64,000 nucleotides of DNA, from assembly GCF_041395345.1 (NCBI RefSeq), contig NZ_JAWLAR010000004.1, forward strand, positions 186,001 to 250,000, given 5' to 3'. Position 1 is the first letter of the stretch, and every line of letters starts with the position of its first letter. This DNA is from Dokdonella sp041395345 (lineage in GTDB: Bacteria; Pseudomonadota; Gammaproteobacteria; Xanthomonadales; Rhodanobacteraceae). Made by a program: the position numbers and the translations under genes. Positions 54,069-63,786 of this stretch are shown piece after piece. Under the pieces are notes generated by a model. The model saw only the letters and a list, made by a program, of their open reading frames with translations, was not told the origin of the DNA and made no database searches.

Positions 54069-56015
54069 ATGAGCGTCATTGCTGAACCCGCACCGCAGCT
54101 CACTCTGCGCGCGATCCTGCTTTCCGTTGTTCTGGTGGTGATTCTCGCCGCGGCCAATACGTATCTCGGCCTGTTCGCCGGCATGACCATCGCATCGGCA
54201 ATTCCGGCAGCGGTGGTCTCGATGGGTGTGCTGAGACTGCTCGGCGGTGGCGGCATCCTCGAAAACAACATCGTGCAAACCGGCGCGTCGGCCGGCTCCT
54301 CGATCGCTTCGGGTGTGATCTTCACGATTCCGGCCCTGGTCATCCTCGGCTACTGGCAGGAATTCGAGTACCAATGGGTGTTTGCCATCGCCGGACTCGG
54401 TGGACTGCTCGGCGTGATCTTCTCGGTGCCGTTACGGCGTTCGCTGATCGTCGACCAGGGCCTCGCGTTTCCAGAGGGCAAGGCGGCTGCCGAAGTGCTC
54501 AAGACCGGCGAGGATCCCGGCCAGGGCATCAAGACGCTCGGCATTGCCGCGCTGCTTGGCGGTTTCGCCAAGGTCGCCGCAGCCAGCGGCCTGCGCCTGT
54601 TCCCCGATACCGCAGCGAGCGCGGCCTATGTCGGCAAGGGCATTGCCTACATGGGCACCAACCTGTCTCCGGCGCTGCTCGGCGTCGGATATATCGTCGG
54701 TTTCAATATCGGCATCGTCTGCCTGCTGGGTGCGGTGATCGGCTGGAACGTCGCGATTCCCATCTATAGCAGCTTCTTCCTCGATGGCGATCCGGCGCTG
54801 GCCGCACAGGTCGCCGCAGCAAGTGCCGAGGATGCTGCCTACATCATCTGGTCTGCACAGGTTCGTTACCTGGGCGTCGGCGCGATGCTGATCGGCGGTA
54901 TCTGGACCCTGATCTCCCTGCGCAAATCGCTGTTCTCCGGCATTCGCAGCGGCCTCGATGCGACGCGCTCGGGTTCCACGGCCGTGATCGCGCATACCGA
55001 AAAAGACATCCCGATGAAATACATCGCGATCGGTCTCGTGTTGTTCACGCTGCCGCTGCTGTGGCTGTACCAGAGCATCGTCCATCAGTGGACTGCGAGC
55101 ATCCCGATGACGATCATCATGATCGTCGCCGGCTTCCTGTTTGTCTCGGTGTCGGCGTACATGGCCGGTCTGGTCGGCTCGTCGAACAACCCGGTGTCGG
55201 GAATCACCATTTCGACCATCCTGTTTGCCGCGCTCATACTCGTGCTGCTGCTTGGACGTGATTCATCGATCGGCGCGGTCGCTGCCATCATGATCGGCGC
55301 GGTGGTCTGCTGCGCAGCCTGTATCGGCGGCGACAATCTGCAGGATCTGAAATGCGGACATATCGTTGGCGCAACGCCGTGGAAGCAGCAGCTCATGCTC
55401 GCCATTGGCGCGGTCTCGTCTGCCCTGATCATGGCTCCGGTGCTGAACCTCCTTTTGCATGCCTACGGCATCGGCGTGCCGACTGCCGAACATCCGAATC
55501 CGTTGCTGGCCCCGCAAGCCAACCTGATGGCCTCGGTGGCCAAGGGCATCTTCGGTGGCCAGTTGCCGTGGACCACAATCGGTATTGGCGCGGGCATCGG
55601 TGCAGTCATCATCGCGGTCGATTCCTGGCTCAAGGCCAGCGGAAAGAAATTCCGCATTCCGGTGCTGGCCTGCGCGATCGGCATCTACCTGCCAATCGAA
55701 CTGATGGTGCCAATCTTCCTGGGAGGCCTGCTATCGCACATTGTCGAGCGCTTCTTCGGCGGCGCGAAAGATGAGGAGCATCACGGCAAGATCCATCGCA
55801 AGGGCATGCTGTTCGCGGCCGGCCTGATTACCGGCGAAGCGCTGATGGGCATCTTCATCGCGATACCCATCGTGGTCACCGGCCGCGCCGATGTGCTCGC
55901 CCTGCCCGGATCACTGCAATTCGGTGGCTGGCTCGGCCTGCTCCTGCTCGCCTACATCGCCTGGCTGCTGTACCGCTACGCGACGAAGCCGGAGCCGGAA
56001 GCGGCAAACAGCTAG
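54069..56015 (+). CDS. OPT-family oligopeptide transporter
   Basis: A 648-residue membrane protein with about 14-16 spans. The N-terminal SVVLVVILAAANTYLGLFAG, NNIVQTGASAGSSIASG and DQGLAFPEGKAAAEVL are marks of the bacterial OPT family; CIGGDNLQDLKCGHIVGATP lies in the second half. It imports oligopeptides or metal-peptide complexes with protons. GGGGAG lies just before ATG 54069. Divergent pairing with a POT gene points to shared control of peptide uptake. Confidence 0.92.
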   Translation: MSVIAEPAPQLTLRAILLSVVLVVILAAANTYLGLFAGMTIASAIPAAVVSMGVLRLLGGGGILENNIVQTGASAGSSIASGVIFTIPALVILGYWQEFEYQWVFAIAGLGGLLGVIFSVPLRRSLIVDQGLAFPEGKAAAEVLKTGEDPGQGIKTLGIAALLGGFAKVAAASGLRLFPDTAASAAYVGKGIAYMGTNLSPALLGVGYIVGFNIGIVCLLGAVIGWNVAIPIYSSFFLDGDPALAAQVAAASAEDAAYIIWSAQVRYLGVGAMLIGGIWTLISLRKSLFSGIRSGLDATRSGSTAVIAHTEKDIPMKYIAIGLVLFTLPLLWLYQSIVHQWTASIPMTIIMIVAGFLFVSVSAYMAGLVGSSNNPVSGITISTILFAALILVLLLGRDSSIGAVAAIMIGAVVCCAACIGGDNLQDLKCGHIVGATPWKQQLMLAIGAVSSALIMAPVLNLLLHAYGIGVPTAEHPNPLLAPQANLMASVAKGIFGGQLPWTTIGIGAGIGAVIIAVDSWLKASGKKFRIPVLACAIGIYLPIELMVPIFLGGLLSHIVERFFGGAKDEEHHGKIHRKGMLFAAGLITGEALMGIFIAIPIVVTGRADVLALPGSLQFGGWLGLLLLAYIAWLLYRYATKPEPEAANS

Positions 56016-56017
56016 GA

Positions 56018-56210
56018 TCAAGAGCCCACCCTCATCCGCCCTCCGGGCACCTTCTCCCGCCAGCGGGAGAAGGAACATCAAGAGCCCACCCTCATCCGCC
56101 TGATTCGCACCTTCCCTGGTGCTCTCCCTACGGGCCGGCTACCGCCGTTCGCGTTCGATCCCCTCGAACGCAGTCGGCACCTTCTCCCGCCAGCGGGAGA
56201 AGGAACGTTC
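56018..56210. repeat. CTTCTCCCGCCAGCGGGAGAAG repeats
   Basis: Copies of the palindrome at 56048-56074 and 56177-56204, each after CCCACCCTCATCCG or a GCAGTCGG-type lead. The sequence between them (GATTCG...CCGTTCGCGTTCGATC) parallels that at 22450-22530. The cluster separates the convergent OPT and ppc genes. Confidence 0.8.
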
Positions 56211-56217
56211 CTGGAGC

Positions 56218-58947
56218 TCATCCCGTGTTCTGGATGCCTGCGGCAATGCCGTTGACTGTTGCGATCAGGGCGTGCAGCAGATCGTCGTCCTTGCGGTCGG
56301 TGGCGCGCCAGCGGGTGAGGAGATCAACCTGGAGCAGGCTGATCGGATCGACGTAGGGATTGCGCAGGCGGATTGATTGGCGCAGACGCAAATCGTGTGC
56401 GAGCAGTTCGGTCTCGCCCTTGAGATCGAGGATGGCCGTGCGCGTACGCTCGAATTCGGCGCTGACCTCGGCGAAAAAGGGTTCGTGCAACGAACCGGCC
56501 AGGCGAGAATAGCGCTCAAAAATGGCGAGATCGGACTTGGCCAGCACCATCTCGACGTCGTCCACCAGCTGCGCGAAGAACGGCCAGTCACGGGTCATCT
56601 CGGCCATCGCTTCGCGACCAAAGGTTTCGATGCCATGGGCCAATCCGCTGCCGACGCCGTACCATCCGGTCAGCGCGGCGCGTGTTTGCGACCACGCGAA
56701 CACCCACGGTATCGCGCGCAGGTTCTCGACACCGCCGGTTCCGCCACGCCGCGATGGACGTGAACCGATACGCAGGCGTTCGATCACGTCGATCGGCGTC
56801 GCATGGCGGAAATATTCGGTGAAATCCGCATTGTCGTGAATGAAGGCGCGGTAGCGCCTGCGCGCCTCGGCGGCGATGGCAGCGGCCATCGAACGCCAGA
56901 TCATCTCGCGCGGCTCGGGTGGACGCGGACGCAAGGTTGCACGCAAGACAGCACCCGTCATCTGCTCGAGATTGCGCAGGGCAATCGCGCGGATACCGTA
57001 TTTGCGATGGATGACCTCGCCCTGCTCGGTCAGGCGCAGGCTGCCCTGCACCGACCCCCTGGGCGCCGCAATCACGGCGCGTTCCGTCTTGCCGCCGCCG
57101 CGGCTGGCCGAACCGCCGCGACCATGGAAGAAGACGATGCGTATCCCGGATTCCTGTGCCAGCCGGGTCAGCGCGATCTGGGTTTGCTGCAGTGCCCAGC
57201 GCGAAGCGACCAGGCCACCGTCCTTGGCGCTGTCGGAGTAGCCGAGCATGACCATCTGGCGATTGCCGCGCGCCTGCAGGTGCCTCCGATAGATCGGGTC
57301 GGCGAACAGCGACTGGACCACAGCTTCCGCAGCATCGAGATCGGCGACCGTTTCGAACAACGGCGCGACATCCAGCGGCACGTTGCCATGCGCATCCAGG
57401 AATCCAGCAATGCTGCCCAGCGCGATCACGGCCAGCGCATCGGCCGCACTGCGACTCATGCTGACAATGTAAGGACCAAATGCCTGTGCGCCATAGCGTG
57501 GCCGCAAGCGGGCGACGGTCCGGAAAACGGCCAGGGTCTTGACCGCCGTTTCGTCTTCGCATGCGGCAACCGCCGACGTATCTTCAAGAACGCCATGCAG
57601 GCGCGCGACGCGATCATCCACTTCGCGCGACGACCAATCCGGGTCGTCAAGCAGGGCGGCCAAGGTGGCGTCGTGGATTGCGGAATCCTGTCGCAAATCG
57701 AGAGTGGCAAGGTGAAACCCGAATGTTTCGACACGACGCAAGAGTCGACGCGCGGCGAACCATCCCGCATGTACACCACGATTCTGCTGCAGGCTGTCGG
57801 CAACGATGCGTATATCGTGGATGAAGGTATCCACATCCGAATAGCCCGCTTCCGAACCGCGCTCGGTTTCGGCGATGCGCGCGTTGACCAATTTCAGATA
57901 TTGCCGGTAGGGCATGTCGTCATGACGGGCGCGCAGTTTCTTCGCTGCGGACGGTAGCGCAATGCGATAGTCCTCGATGCGCGCCAGCAGTTCCGACGAG
58001 CACCCAACTCGCGATAGCGAATGGCTCAGCAATCGGCCCAGCTGATAGATCTCCTTGCGATACAGCGCCAGAACTTGCCGGCGTTGCGTGGACAAGGTGG
58101 TGGCAATGGTGTCGGCGCCAACATTCGGATTTCCGTCCATGTCGCCGCCGACCCAGTTGCCGAAACGCAGCAGCGTCGGCAGATCATTGGCCGCGGGCTC
58201 CTCGCCAAGCGCGTCGTTGAGCACCTCGTAGAACACCGGTACGACACGGTAGAGCACGTCGGTCAGGTAGAAGCCGACGTTTTCCAGTTCGTCGCTGACC
58301 GTGGGCTTGTCCAGCGCGAATTCGGCGGTCTGCCAGGCTGCGGTCAAGGCCATGCGCACGCGTTCCAGATCGGCACGACGTTCGACCGGCGTGCGACTGC
58401 GATCGATATCGGCGACCAGCGCCCGAACGACCTCGGTTTCCTTTTCGAGCAGGGCGCGGCGCACGGCTTCGGTCGGGTGTGCGGTGAAGACGGGCTCGAT
58501 CAGCAGGTGGGACAGGCAGTCGTGCAGCTCCTCGTTGCCAACCCCGTTCTCGCGCAGCTTGCCGATCACATCGCGCAAGCCACCAGGCTGGGGCGCGGCG
58601 TCTGCCATTTCATATTCGCGACGTCGGCGGATGCGATGCACGCGTTCGGCCACGTTGACGGCCTGGAAGTAGGTGGAGAAGGCGCGCACCAGATCGGTAG
58701 CGTGGGCAACATCCACATCCTTCAGTTGGTGTTCGAGATCGCCGGTGCCGGTGTCGGATTCACGCCGGGTGATAGCGGCGATACGAATGCGCTCGACCTC
58801 TTCGAGGAAGGCTTCACCGAGTTGCTCGGCAAGTATGTCGCCGACCAGGGATCCCACGCGATTGACGTCATCGCGCAAGGCCTTGTCGGTTTCGGGGAGG
58901 TCGCTCGAACGCAGGCTGTCTGCGGCATTTCTGGATGGATTGTTCAT
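56218..58947 (-). CDS. ppc: Phosphoenolpyruvate carboxylase
   Basis: A 909-residue enzyme making oxaloacetate from PEP and bicarbonate. The catalytic histidine is in VFTAHPTEAVRR (about residues 154-165). FHGRGGSASRGGG carries the mobile-loop arginines, and the protein ends in the conserved QNTG needed for allostery. MLGYSDSAKDGG is also present. Length matches the family (about 880-930). ATG 58947 gives a usual N-terminus. Single gene, replenishing the TCA cycle. Confidence 0.97.
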   Translation of the reverse strand: MNNPSRNAADSLRSSDLPETDKALRDDVNRVGSLVGDILAEQLGEAFLEEVERIRIAAITRRESDTGTGDLEHQLKDVDVAHATDLVRAFSTYFQAVNVAERVHRIRRRREYEMADAAPQPGGLRDVIGKLRENGVGNEELHDCLSHLLIEPVFTAHPTEAVRRALLEKETEVVRALVADIDRSRTPVERRADLERVRMALTAAWQTAEFALDKPTVSDELENVGFYLTDVLYRVVPVFYEVLNDALGEEPAANDLPTLLRFGNWVGGDMDGNPNVGADTIATTLSTQRRQVLALYRKEIYQLGRLLSHSLSRVGCSSELLARIEDYRIALPSAAKKLRARHDDMPYRQYLKLVNARIAETERGSEAGYSDVDTFIHDIRIVADSLQQNRGVHAGWFAARRLLRRVETFGFHLATLDLRQDSAIHDATLAALLDDPDWSSREVDDRVARLHGVLEDTSAVAACEDETAVKTLAVFRTVARLRPRYGAQAFGPYIVSMSRSAADALAVIALGSIAGFLDAHGNVPLDVAPLFETVADLDAAEAVVQSLFADPIYRRHLQARGNRQMVMLGYSDSAKDGGLVASRWALQQTQIALTRLAQESGIRIVFFHGRGGSASRGGGKTERAVIAAPRGSVQGSLRLTEQGEVIHRKYGIRAIALRNLEQMTGAVLRATLRPRPPEPREMIWRSMAAAIAAEARRRYRAFIHDNADFTEYFRHATPIDVIERLRIGSRPSRRGGTGGVENLRAIPWVFAWSQTRAALTGWYGVGSGLAHGIETFGREAMAEMTRDWPFFAQLVDDVEMVLAKSDLAIFERYSRLAGSLHEPFFAEVSAEFERTRTAILDLKGETELLAHDLRLRQSIRLRNPYVDPISLLQVDLLTRWRATDRKDDDLLHALIATVNGIAAGIQNTG

Positions 58948-59035
58948 CCGGCAAGCCTACATTGTTGCAACGCGGCATAGTAGATGGCGTCGATGCCCCA
59001 TGCTCGACGCACGGGCGAGTGCTTTATCGATTTCG

Positions 59036-59219
59036 TCGCAGGAGCTGGCTTCAGCCGCGATGCTCTTGTTGCACATGGCAAAGAGCATCACGACCGGAGG
59101 AAGTCCCCTTCTCGGGACGACCGGAGGAAGTCCCCTTTTCGGGACGACCAGAGGAAGTCCCCTTCTCGGGACGACCGGAGGAAGTCCCCTTTTCGGGACG
59201 GCTGAAGCATGTTCCTGCA
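59036..59219. repeat. Hairpin repeat interrupted by four tandem 27-mers
   Basis: A GTAGGAGC-type hairpin (left arm CGCAGGAGCTGGCTTCAGCC, right end CGGCTGAAGCATGTTCCTGC) carries four head-to-tail 27-nt units at 59091-59198, each CGACC(G/A)GAGGAAGTCCCCTT followed by (C/T)TCGGGA. They differ from one another at two positions only. The gap 58948-59275 between ppc and the amidohydrolase gene holds nothing else. Confidence 0.9.
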
Positions 59220-59275
59220 AGCGACTGACGTGCCCGGCGCCCGAACGGGCGCGGGCTTGGATTGGCTGTCCCTCG

Positions 59276-61291
59276 TTACTGCTTCGGTGTTGGCTCTATG
59301 CTGACTGCCTTGAACAGTGCGTCGGCGTCGTACATGCGGTCGCCACGAATGGTTGTCCTTACCTTGCGGATATCGGCCATGTTGATCGTGGGATCGCCAT
59401 CGACAAGGATCAGGTCGGACACATAGCCCGGCGCAACACGTCCGTACTCGTCCTCACGCTTCATGACCTCGGCGCTGCCGATGGTGGCGATCTGCAACAC
59501 ATTCATCGGCGGAATGCCGGATTCGACATACAGTTCGAACTCGCGGGGCAAGGTCATGCCGGCGAGATTGTCGGTTCCCGGAACAATGTGCACGCCGCTG
59601 CGGTAGAGCACGCCGACCATGTTGACCATGTTCTGGTAGGAATCACGGAACAGCGCCACCTGCTCCGGCTTCATCTCCAGGCCACCGGCACCCGATCGGA
59701 TTTGTCGTTGCCAGGTGCTCGGGAAGCGATCGACGATCGCAGCAAAGCCCGGCCCCGGTACGCCGGGGCGGCTCAGGAACATGTCCTCGAAGGTGCCGAC
59801 GGTCGGATCGATGACGATGTTTCGATCCTTGAGCAACTTGATGAATGCAACGACCTCCGGTGAGCTCAGATCGAGCTCGGCACCATACTCTGCGACCGCC
59901 GTGAAGCGCGCTGGCGTGCGCGTGTCCTGGACCTTGTCGAACATGAAGTTGAGAAACAGCATGTTGATGTGCTGTATCTCGTCTGCGCCATTCTCGACAA
60001 ACTGCTGGGCGGTCATGTAGGCCGGTACGTGGCCGCTGACCCGCAGGCCCTTTGCATGCGCGGCCTTGGCGATAACCGGCATCAATTCAGGTTTCACCGA
60101 GCTGTAGATCTTGATCTGCTCGTGACCGCTGGCGGCGTAATCGTTGACCGCGGCAATGGCTTCTTCTTCGTTCTCGACCAGCACCTTGGTCGGGCCGGCG
60201 AAGGGTCCCTTGCCATCGATGATGCCGGCACGAATGATGCGCGGGCCGATGTCCTTGCCCGATTCGATGCCCTCGATCAGACCGGTCAGCACATCAGTCT
60301 GGTTGGCCATGTCGCGCACCGTGGTCACGCCCGACGCGAGTTCGAGCAGGCCATCCGAGCCACCCGAGAAATGCACGTGCATGTCCCACAGGCCGGGCAT
60401 CAGGAACTGCCCACCGCCATCGAATTCGTCGACGCCAGGCAGCAGGGTGACGTCGGCGGCGCCGATCGAGACGATGCGCCCGTCGTCGATCAGCACCGAG
60501 CGCGCGTCGACTACCTCGCCACTGGGCGGATCGAAAACACGCACGTTGCGGATCAGCAGTGGCTTGTCGAGAACGCGGGTCAACGACTTGGCGCGGGATT
60601 CCGCAAGGCGCTTCTCCTCAAGCTCCTGGCGATCGCCGATCGTCTTGATGCTGTCTTCGTAACCTTCGCGGATCATCGTCATCCAGCCCGAGTAGGTGGC
60701 GAAGAACTGCTGGTCTTCGTCCAGCCAGATGTAGTCGGGAAGCAGACCGAGCCCGCTGACCGCATAGAGATCAATCGTCCGTGTTCCGGGTGCGCCCTTG
60801 ACCTCGACGCTTGCCAGTTTGCTGATGCCAGCTTCTCCCGAGGGCTGCAGGGCGAGCCTGTTGTCCGCAGCCGCGAGCAGCGCGCGCGCGAGCAGGGCGC
60901 CATCTTCGGGCACCTGATTCAGTCCGAGAAAAAACGTCGGGCCGGTAACGGTCCGCTTCTCGTCCTCGGAGGCGTTCTTCCAGCTCAGCGTGTCGCCGAC
61001 TCGCGACCAGCTCTCGTCAACCGGGGCCTTCAGATAATCCACGCCCTTGAGTGTTGCCGAGGTGGGCATGCCTTGCGCATCGAGTTGATAGCTGGCATCG
61101 AGATTGGGGCCGCGCCCGCGGTCATTGAACTCGAAATGCACGTCGAGCTTGCCGTTATCGGCATAGCGCGCTTCCTGGAAGCCGGCATTCGCACCGGCCA
61201 GAATCACGACGCTCCGTTCGACTCGCTCGGCAGCCAGGGCCGAGCCGAACGAAGCTGCACACAAAAACAGAAAAACGACTGACCGATTCAT
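59276..61291 (-). CDS. Secreted amidohydrolase-family protein
   Basis: A 671-residue exported protein. The signal peptide MNRSVVFLFLCAASFGSALA precedes a domain of about 200 residues of unclear role (VNY-like beta region). The amidohydrolase barrel then shows MPGLWDMHVHFSG with metal ligands H305 and H307, GHEQIKIYSS near 385 (the position of the usual carboxylated lysine), SGHVPAYM, and VPGTDNLAG near 575. Substrate unknown; relatives include imidazolonepropionase- and prolidase-like enzymes. The open frame extends far upstream of ATG 61291 only as antisense of the next gene. GGGGATT lies upstream. Confidence 0.87.
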   Translation of the reverse strand: MNRSVVFLFLCAASFGSALAAERVERSVVILAGANAGFQEARYADNGKLDVHFEFNDRGRGPNLDASYQLDAQGMPTSATLKGVDYLKAPVDESWSRVGDTLSWKNASEDEKRTVTGPTFFLGLNQVPEDGALLARALLAAADNRLALQPSGEAGISKLASVEVKGAPGTRTIDLYAVSGLGLLPDYIWLDEDQQFFATYSGWMTMIREGYEDSIKTIGDRQELEEKRLAESRAKSLTRVLDKPLLIRNVRVFDPPSGEVVDARSVLIDDGRIVSIGAADVTLLPGVDEFDGGGQFLMPGLWDMHVHFSGGSDGLLELASGVTTVRDMANQTDVLTGLIEGIESGKDIGPRIIRAGIIDGKGPFAGPTKVLVENEEEAIAAVNDYAASGHEQIKIYSSVKPELMPVIAKAAHAKGLRVSGHVPAYMTAQQFVENGADEIQHINMLFLNFMFDKVQDTRTPARFTAVAEYGAELDLSSPEVVAFIKLLKDRNIVIDPTVGTFEDMFLSRPGVPGPGFAAIVDRFPSTWQRQIRSGAGGLEMKPEQVALFRDSYQNMVNMVGVLYRSGVHIVPGTDNLAGMTLPREFELYVESGIPPMNVLQIATIGSAEVMKREDEYGRVAPGYVSDLILVDGDPTINMADIRKVRTTIRGDRMYDADALFKAVSIEPTPKQ

Positions 61292-61564
61292 TCGCAATCC
61301 CCAAGAAGGCGTGTTCCCCGTTACCGGGATTCTCCCATACGTGACGCAAGTCGCAAATTCGCGCGGGCAGCATCCCGGCTGCGCCTGCTTTCGCCAGCGT
61401 CGTTTCGGACACCAGCAGCGGTGGCTCTGGCTGTTGCGGGGCCCTCCGGCCTTCGACGCAACCGAGGAAAGGTCCTCAAGTGGCGCATCCGTGACCTCCC
61501 GCACTTGGCGAAAGCCCTGATCGGGGTCTATCGTGCGGCTCCATTTGGCCCCGGGACCCCCCCA

Positions 61565-63721
61565 ATGATCCGATCCGCACTTGCCGTAGCGCTGCTCTTG
61601 GCGCTCGCTGCCTGTTCTTCCCCGTCTACCGAAACAGCGCCGCCCCAGGCTGCCGCACCCGCCCAGTCGGAGGAAACCGCGCCCGTGAATCCGCTTTTCG
61701 CTGCCAGCACCCTGCCCTTGCAGGCCCCTCCCTTCGACAAGATCAAGGACACCGACTACCAGCCGGCCATCGAGGAGGGCATGACACGGCATCTGGCCGA
61801 GATCGAGAAGATCGCCAACAATCCGGACGCACCCACCTTCGACAACACCTTCGTTGCCATGGAGGAAACCGGAGAACTGCTGACCCGCGCAAGCCGCATC
61901 TTCTTTGCCCTCGTCCAGGCCAATACCAACGACACCCTGCAGGCAGCCCAGGTCGAACTGGCCCCCAAGCTGGCCGCACACAGCGACGCGATCTACCTCA
62001 ATGCGAAGCTGTTCGACCGCGTCAAGGCCATCTACGACGCCCGCGAAACCAGTGGACTTGATCCGGTCCAGCTTCGCCTGGTCGAGAAGACCTGCACGGA
62101 TTTCGTCCGTGCCGGTGCCCAGCTCAACGATGCGGACCAGTCCAAACTGCGCGCGCTGAACAAGGAAGAGTCGACGCTCTCGACGGAGTTCCAGAACAAA
62201 CTGCTGGCCGGCACCAATGCGGCAGCGGTGGAAGTGGACGATGTCGCAAGGCTGGACGGACTGGGCGAAGGCGGCATTGCCGCAGCGGCCGATGCCGCCA
62301 GGGAAAAGGGACTCGCCGACGGCAAGTACCTGCTGACCCTGCAGAACACCACCCAGCAACCCGTACTCGGTTCGCTGACCGATCGCGAACTGCGGCTCAA
62401 GGTGCTTGAGGCATCCGAAACACGAACCAGTCGCGGCGACGAAAACGATACCCGTGCGATCATCCAGCGCCTGGCCCAGCTTCGCGCCGAGCGCGCGCAG
62501 TTGCTCGGCTATCCGAATTTCGCTGCCTACAGTCTGGCTGACCAGATGGCCGAAACTCCCGAGAATGCGGTCAAGTTGATGACCGACATGGTCCCCGCCG
62601 CGACCGCTCGCGCGCGCAGCGAAGCGGCCAAGATCCAGAAAATGATCGACGCGGACAAGGGGGGCTTCAAGCTCACCGCGGCCGACTGGGACTTGTACGC
62701 CGACCAAGTGCGCATGGCCGAATACGACCTCGACGAAGCGCAGGTCAAGCCCTACTTCGAGCTCAATCGCGTGCTCAACGACGGCGTCTTCTTCGCCGCC
62801 AACCAGCTCTACGGCATCACATTCAAGGAGCGCACCGATCTTCCGGTCTACCACCCGGACGTGCGCGTGTTCGACGTATTCGATGCCGATGGCAGCCAGC
62901 TCGCCCTGTTCTATGCCGATTTCTTCAAGCGTCCGAGCAAGGGTGGCGGCGCATGGATGGATGTGTTCGTCGAGCAGGATGGCCTGACTGGCACCAAGCC
63001 GGTCGTCTACAACGTCTGCAACTTCACCAAGCCCGCCAACGGTCAACCCGCCCTGCTCAGCTTCGATGACGCGACCACGATGTTCCACGAGTTCGGTCAC
63101 GCCCTGCACGGCATGTTCTCGAACGTGAAGTACCCGAGCATCGCCGGCACCAGCACTTCCCGCGACTTCGTCGAGTTCCCTTCGCAATTCAACGAGAACT
63201 GGGCACTCGAACCCACCGTCTTCGCCAACTACGCCAAGCACCATGAAACCGGTGAACCGATGCCGCAGGAACTGGTCGACAAGATCGTCAAGGCACGTGC
63301 CTTCAACCAGGGCTACGCAAGTACCGAATACCTAGCCGCTGCCCTGCTTGACCAGGCCTGGCACCAGCTGCCTGCCGACGCACCGCTGCAGGATGTCGAC
63401 CAGTTCGAACTCGACGCCCTGAATCGCTACAAGGTCAATCTGGCCGAAGTGCCGCCGCGCTACAAGACGCCGTATTTCGCACACATCTGGGGTGGCGGCT
63501 ATTCGGCCGGCTACTACGCCTACCTCTGGAGCGAAGTCCTCGACCACGACGCTTTCCAGTGGTTCAAGGAGAACGGCGGCATGAGCCGCGAGAATGGCCA
63601 GACCTTCCGCGACCAGGTGCTCTCGCGCGGCAACTCCGAGGAACTGGCCGCCATGTACAAGGCCTTCCGCGGCAAGGATCCCAGCGTCGAACCGCTGCTG
63701 GAATTCCGCGGCCTGAAGTAG
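61565..63721 (+). CDS. M3-family peptidyl-dipeptidase (Dcp-like) lipoprotein
   Basis: A 718-residue zinc metallopeptidase of family M3. The N-terminus MIRSALAVALLLALAACSSP has a lipobox (LAAC), so it is an envelope lipoprotein rather than a cytosolic enzyme. The zinc motif HEFGH is at residues 508-512, and the downstream FVEFPSQFNENW glutamate supplies the third ligand. Dcp-type enzymes release dipeptides from the C-terminus of peptides, which the POT transporter could import (inference). It is divergent from the amidohydrolase gene, with 273 nt between. Confidence 0.93.
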   Translation: MIRSALAVALLLALAACSSPSTETAPPQAAAPAQSEETAPVNPLFAASTLPLQAPPFDKIKDTDYQPAIEEGMTRHLAEIEKIANNPDAPTFDNTFVAMEETGELLTRASRIFFALVQANTNDTLQAAQVELAPKLAAHSDAIYLNAKLFDRVKAIYDARETSGLDPVQLRLVEKTCTDFVRAGAQLNDADQSKLRALNKEESTLSTEFQNKLLAGTNAAAVEVDDVARLDGLGEGGIAAAADAAREKGLADGKYLLTLQNTTQQPVLGSLTDRELRLKVLEASETRTSRGDENDTRAIIQRLAQLRAERAQLLGYPNFAAYSLADQMAETPENAVKLMTDMVPAATARARSEAAKIQKMIDADKGGFKLTAADWDLYADQVRMAEYDLDEAQVKPYFELNRVLNDGVFFAANQLYGITFKERTDLPVYHPDVRVFDVFDADGSQLALFYADFFKRPSKGGGAWMDVFVEQDGLTGTKPVVYNVCNFTKPANGQPALLSFDDATTMFHEFGHALHGMFSNVKYPSIAGTSTSRDFVEFPSQFNENWALEPTVFANYAKHHETGEPMPQELVDKIVKARAFNQGYASTEYLAAALLDQAWHQLPADAPLQDVDQFELDALNRYKVNLAEVPPRYKTPYFAHIWGGGYSAGYYAYLWSEVLDHDAFQWFKENGGMSRENGQTFRDQVLSRGNSEELAAMYKAFRGKDPSVEPLLEFRGLK

Positions 63722-63762
63722 GCCTGGATGCGCGCCGCTACTCGCGCTGAAGCATCAACGAG

Positions 63763-63786
63763 AAGGCCGGCATATGCCGGCCTTTT
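63763..63786 (+). terminator. Intrinsic terminator after the M3 peptidase gene
   Basis: AAGGCCGGCATATGCCGGCC followed by TTTT forms a perfect palindromic stem (11 bp, no separate loop needed) ending in four T residues, 42 nt after the stop. The remaining 214 nt to the window end show no supported gene. Confidence 0.8.

Noticed and set aside
59091..59198. Tandem 27-mers as a CRISPR array
   Set aside because: The repeats are directly adjacent with no spacers, and no cas gene is present.
61292..63244. Long minus-strand open frame joined upstream of the amidohydrolase (total 1322 codons)
   Set aside because: The part upstream of 61291 is antisense to the M3 peptidase gene, has no homology, and the signal peptide begins at 61291.
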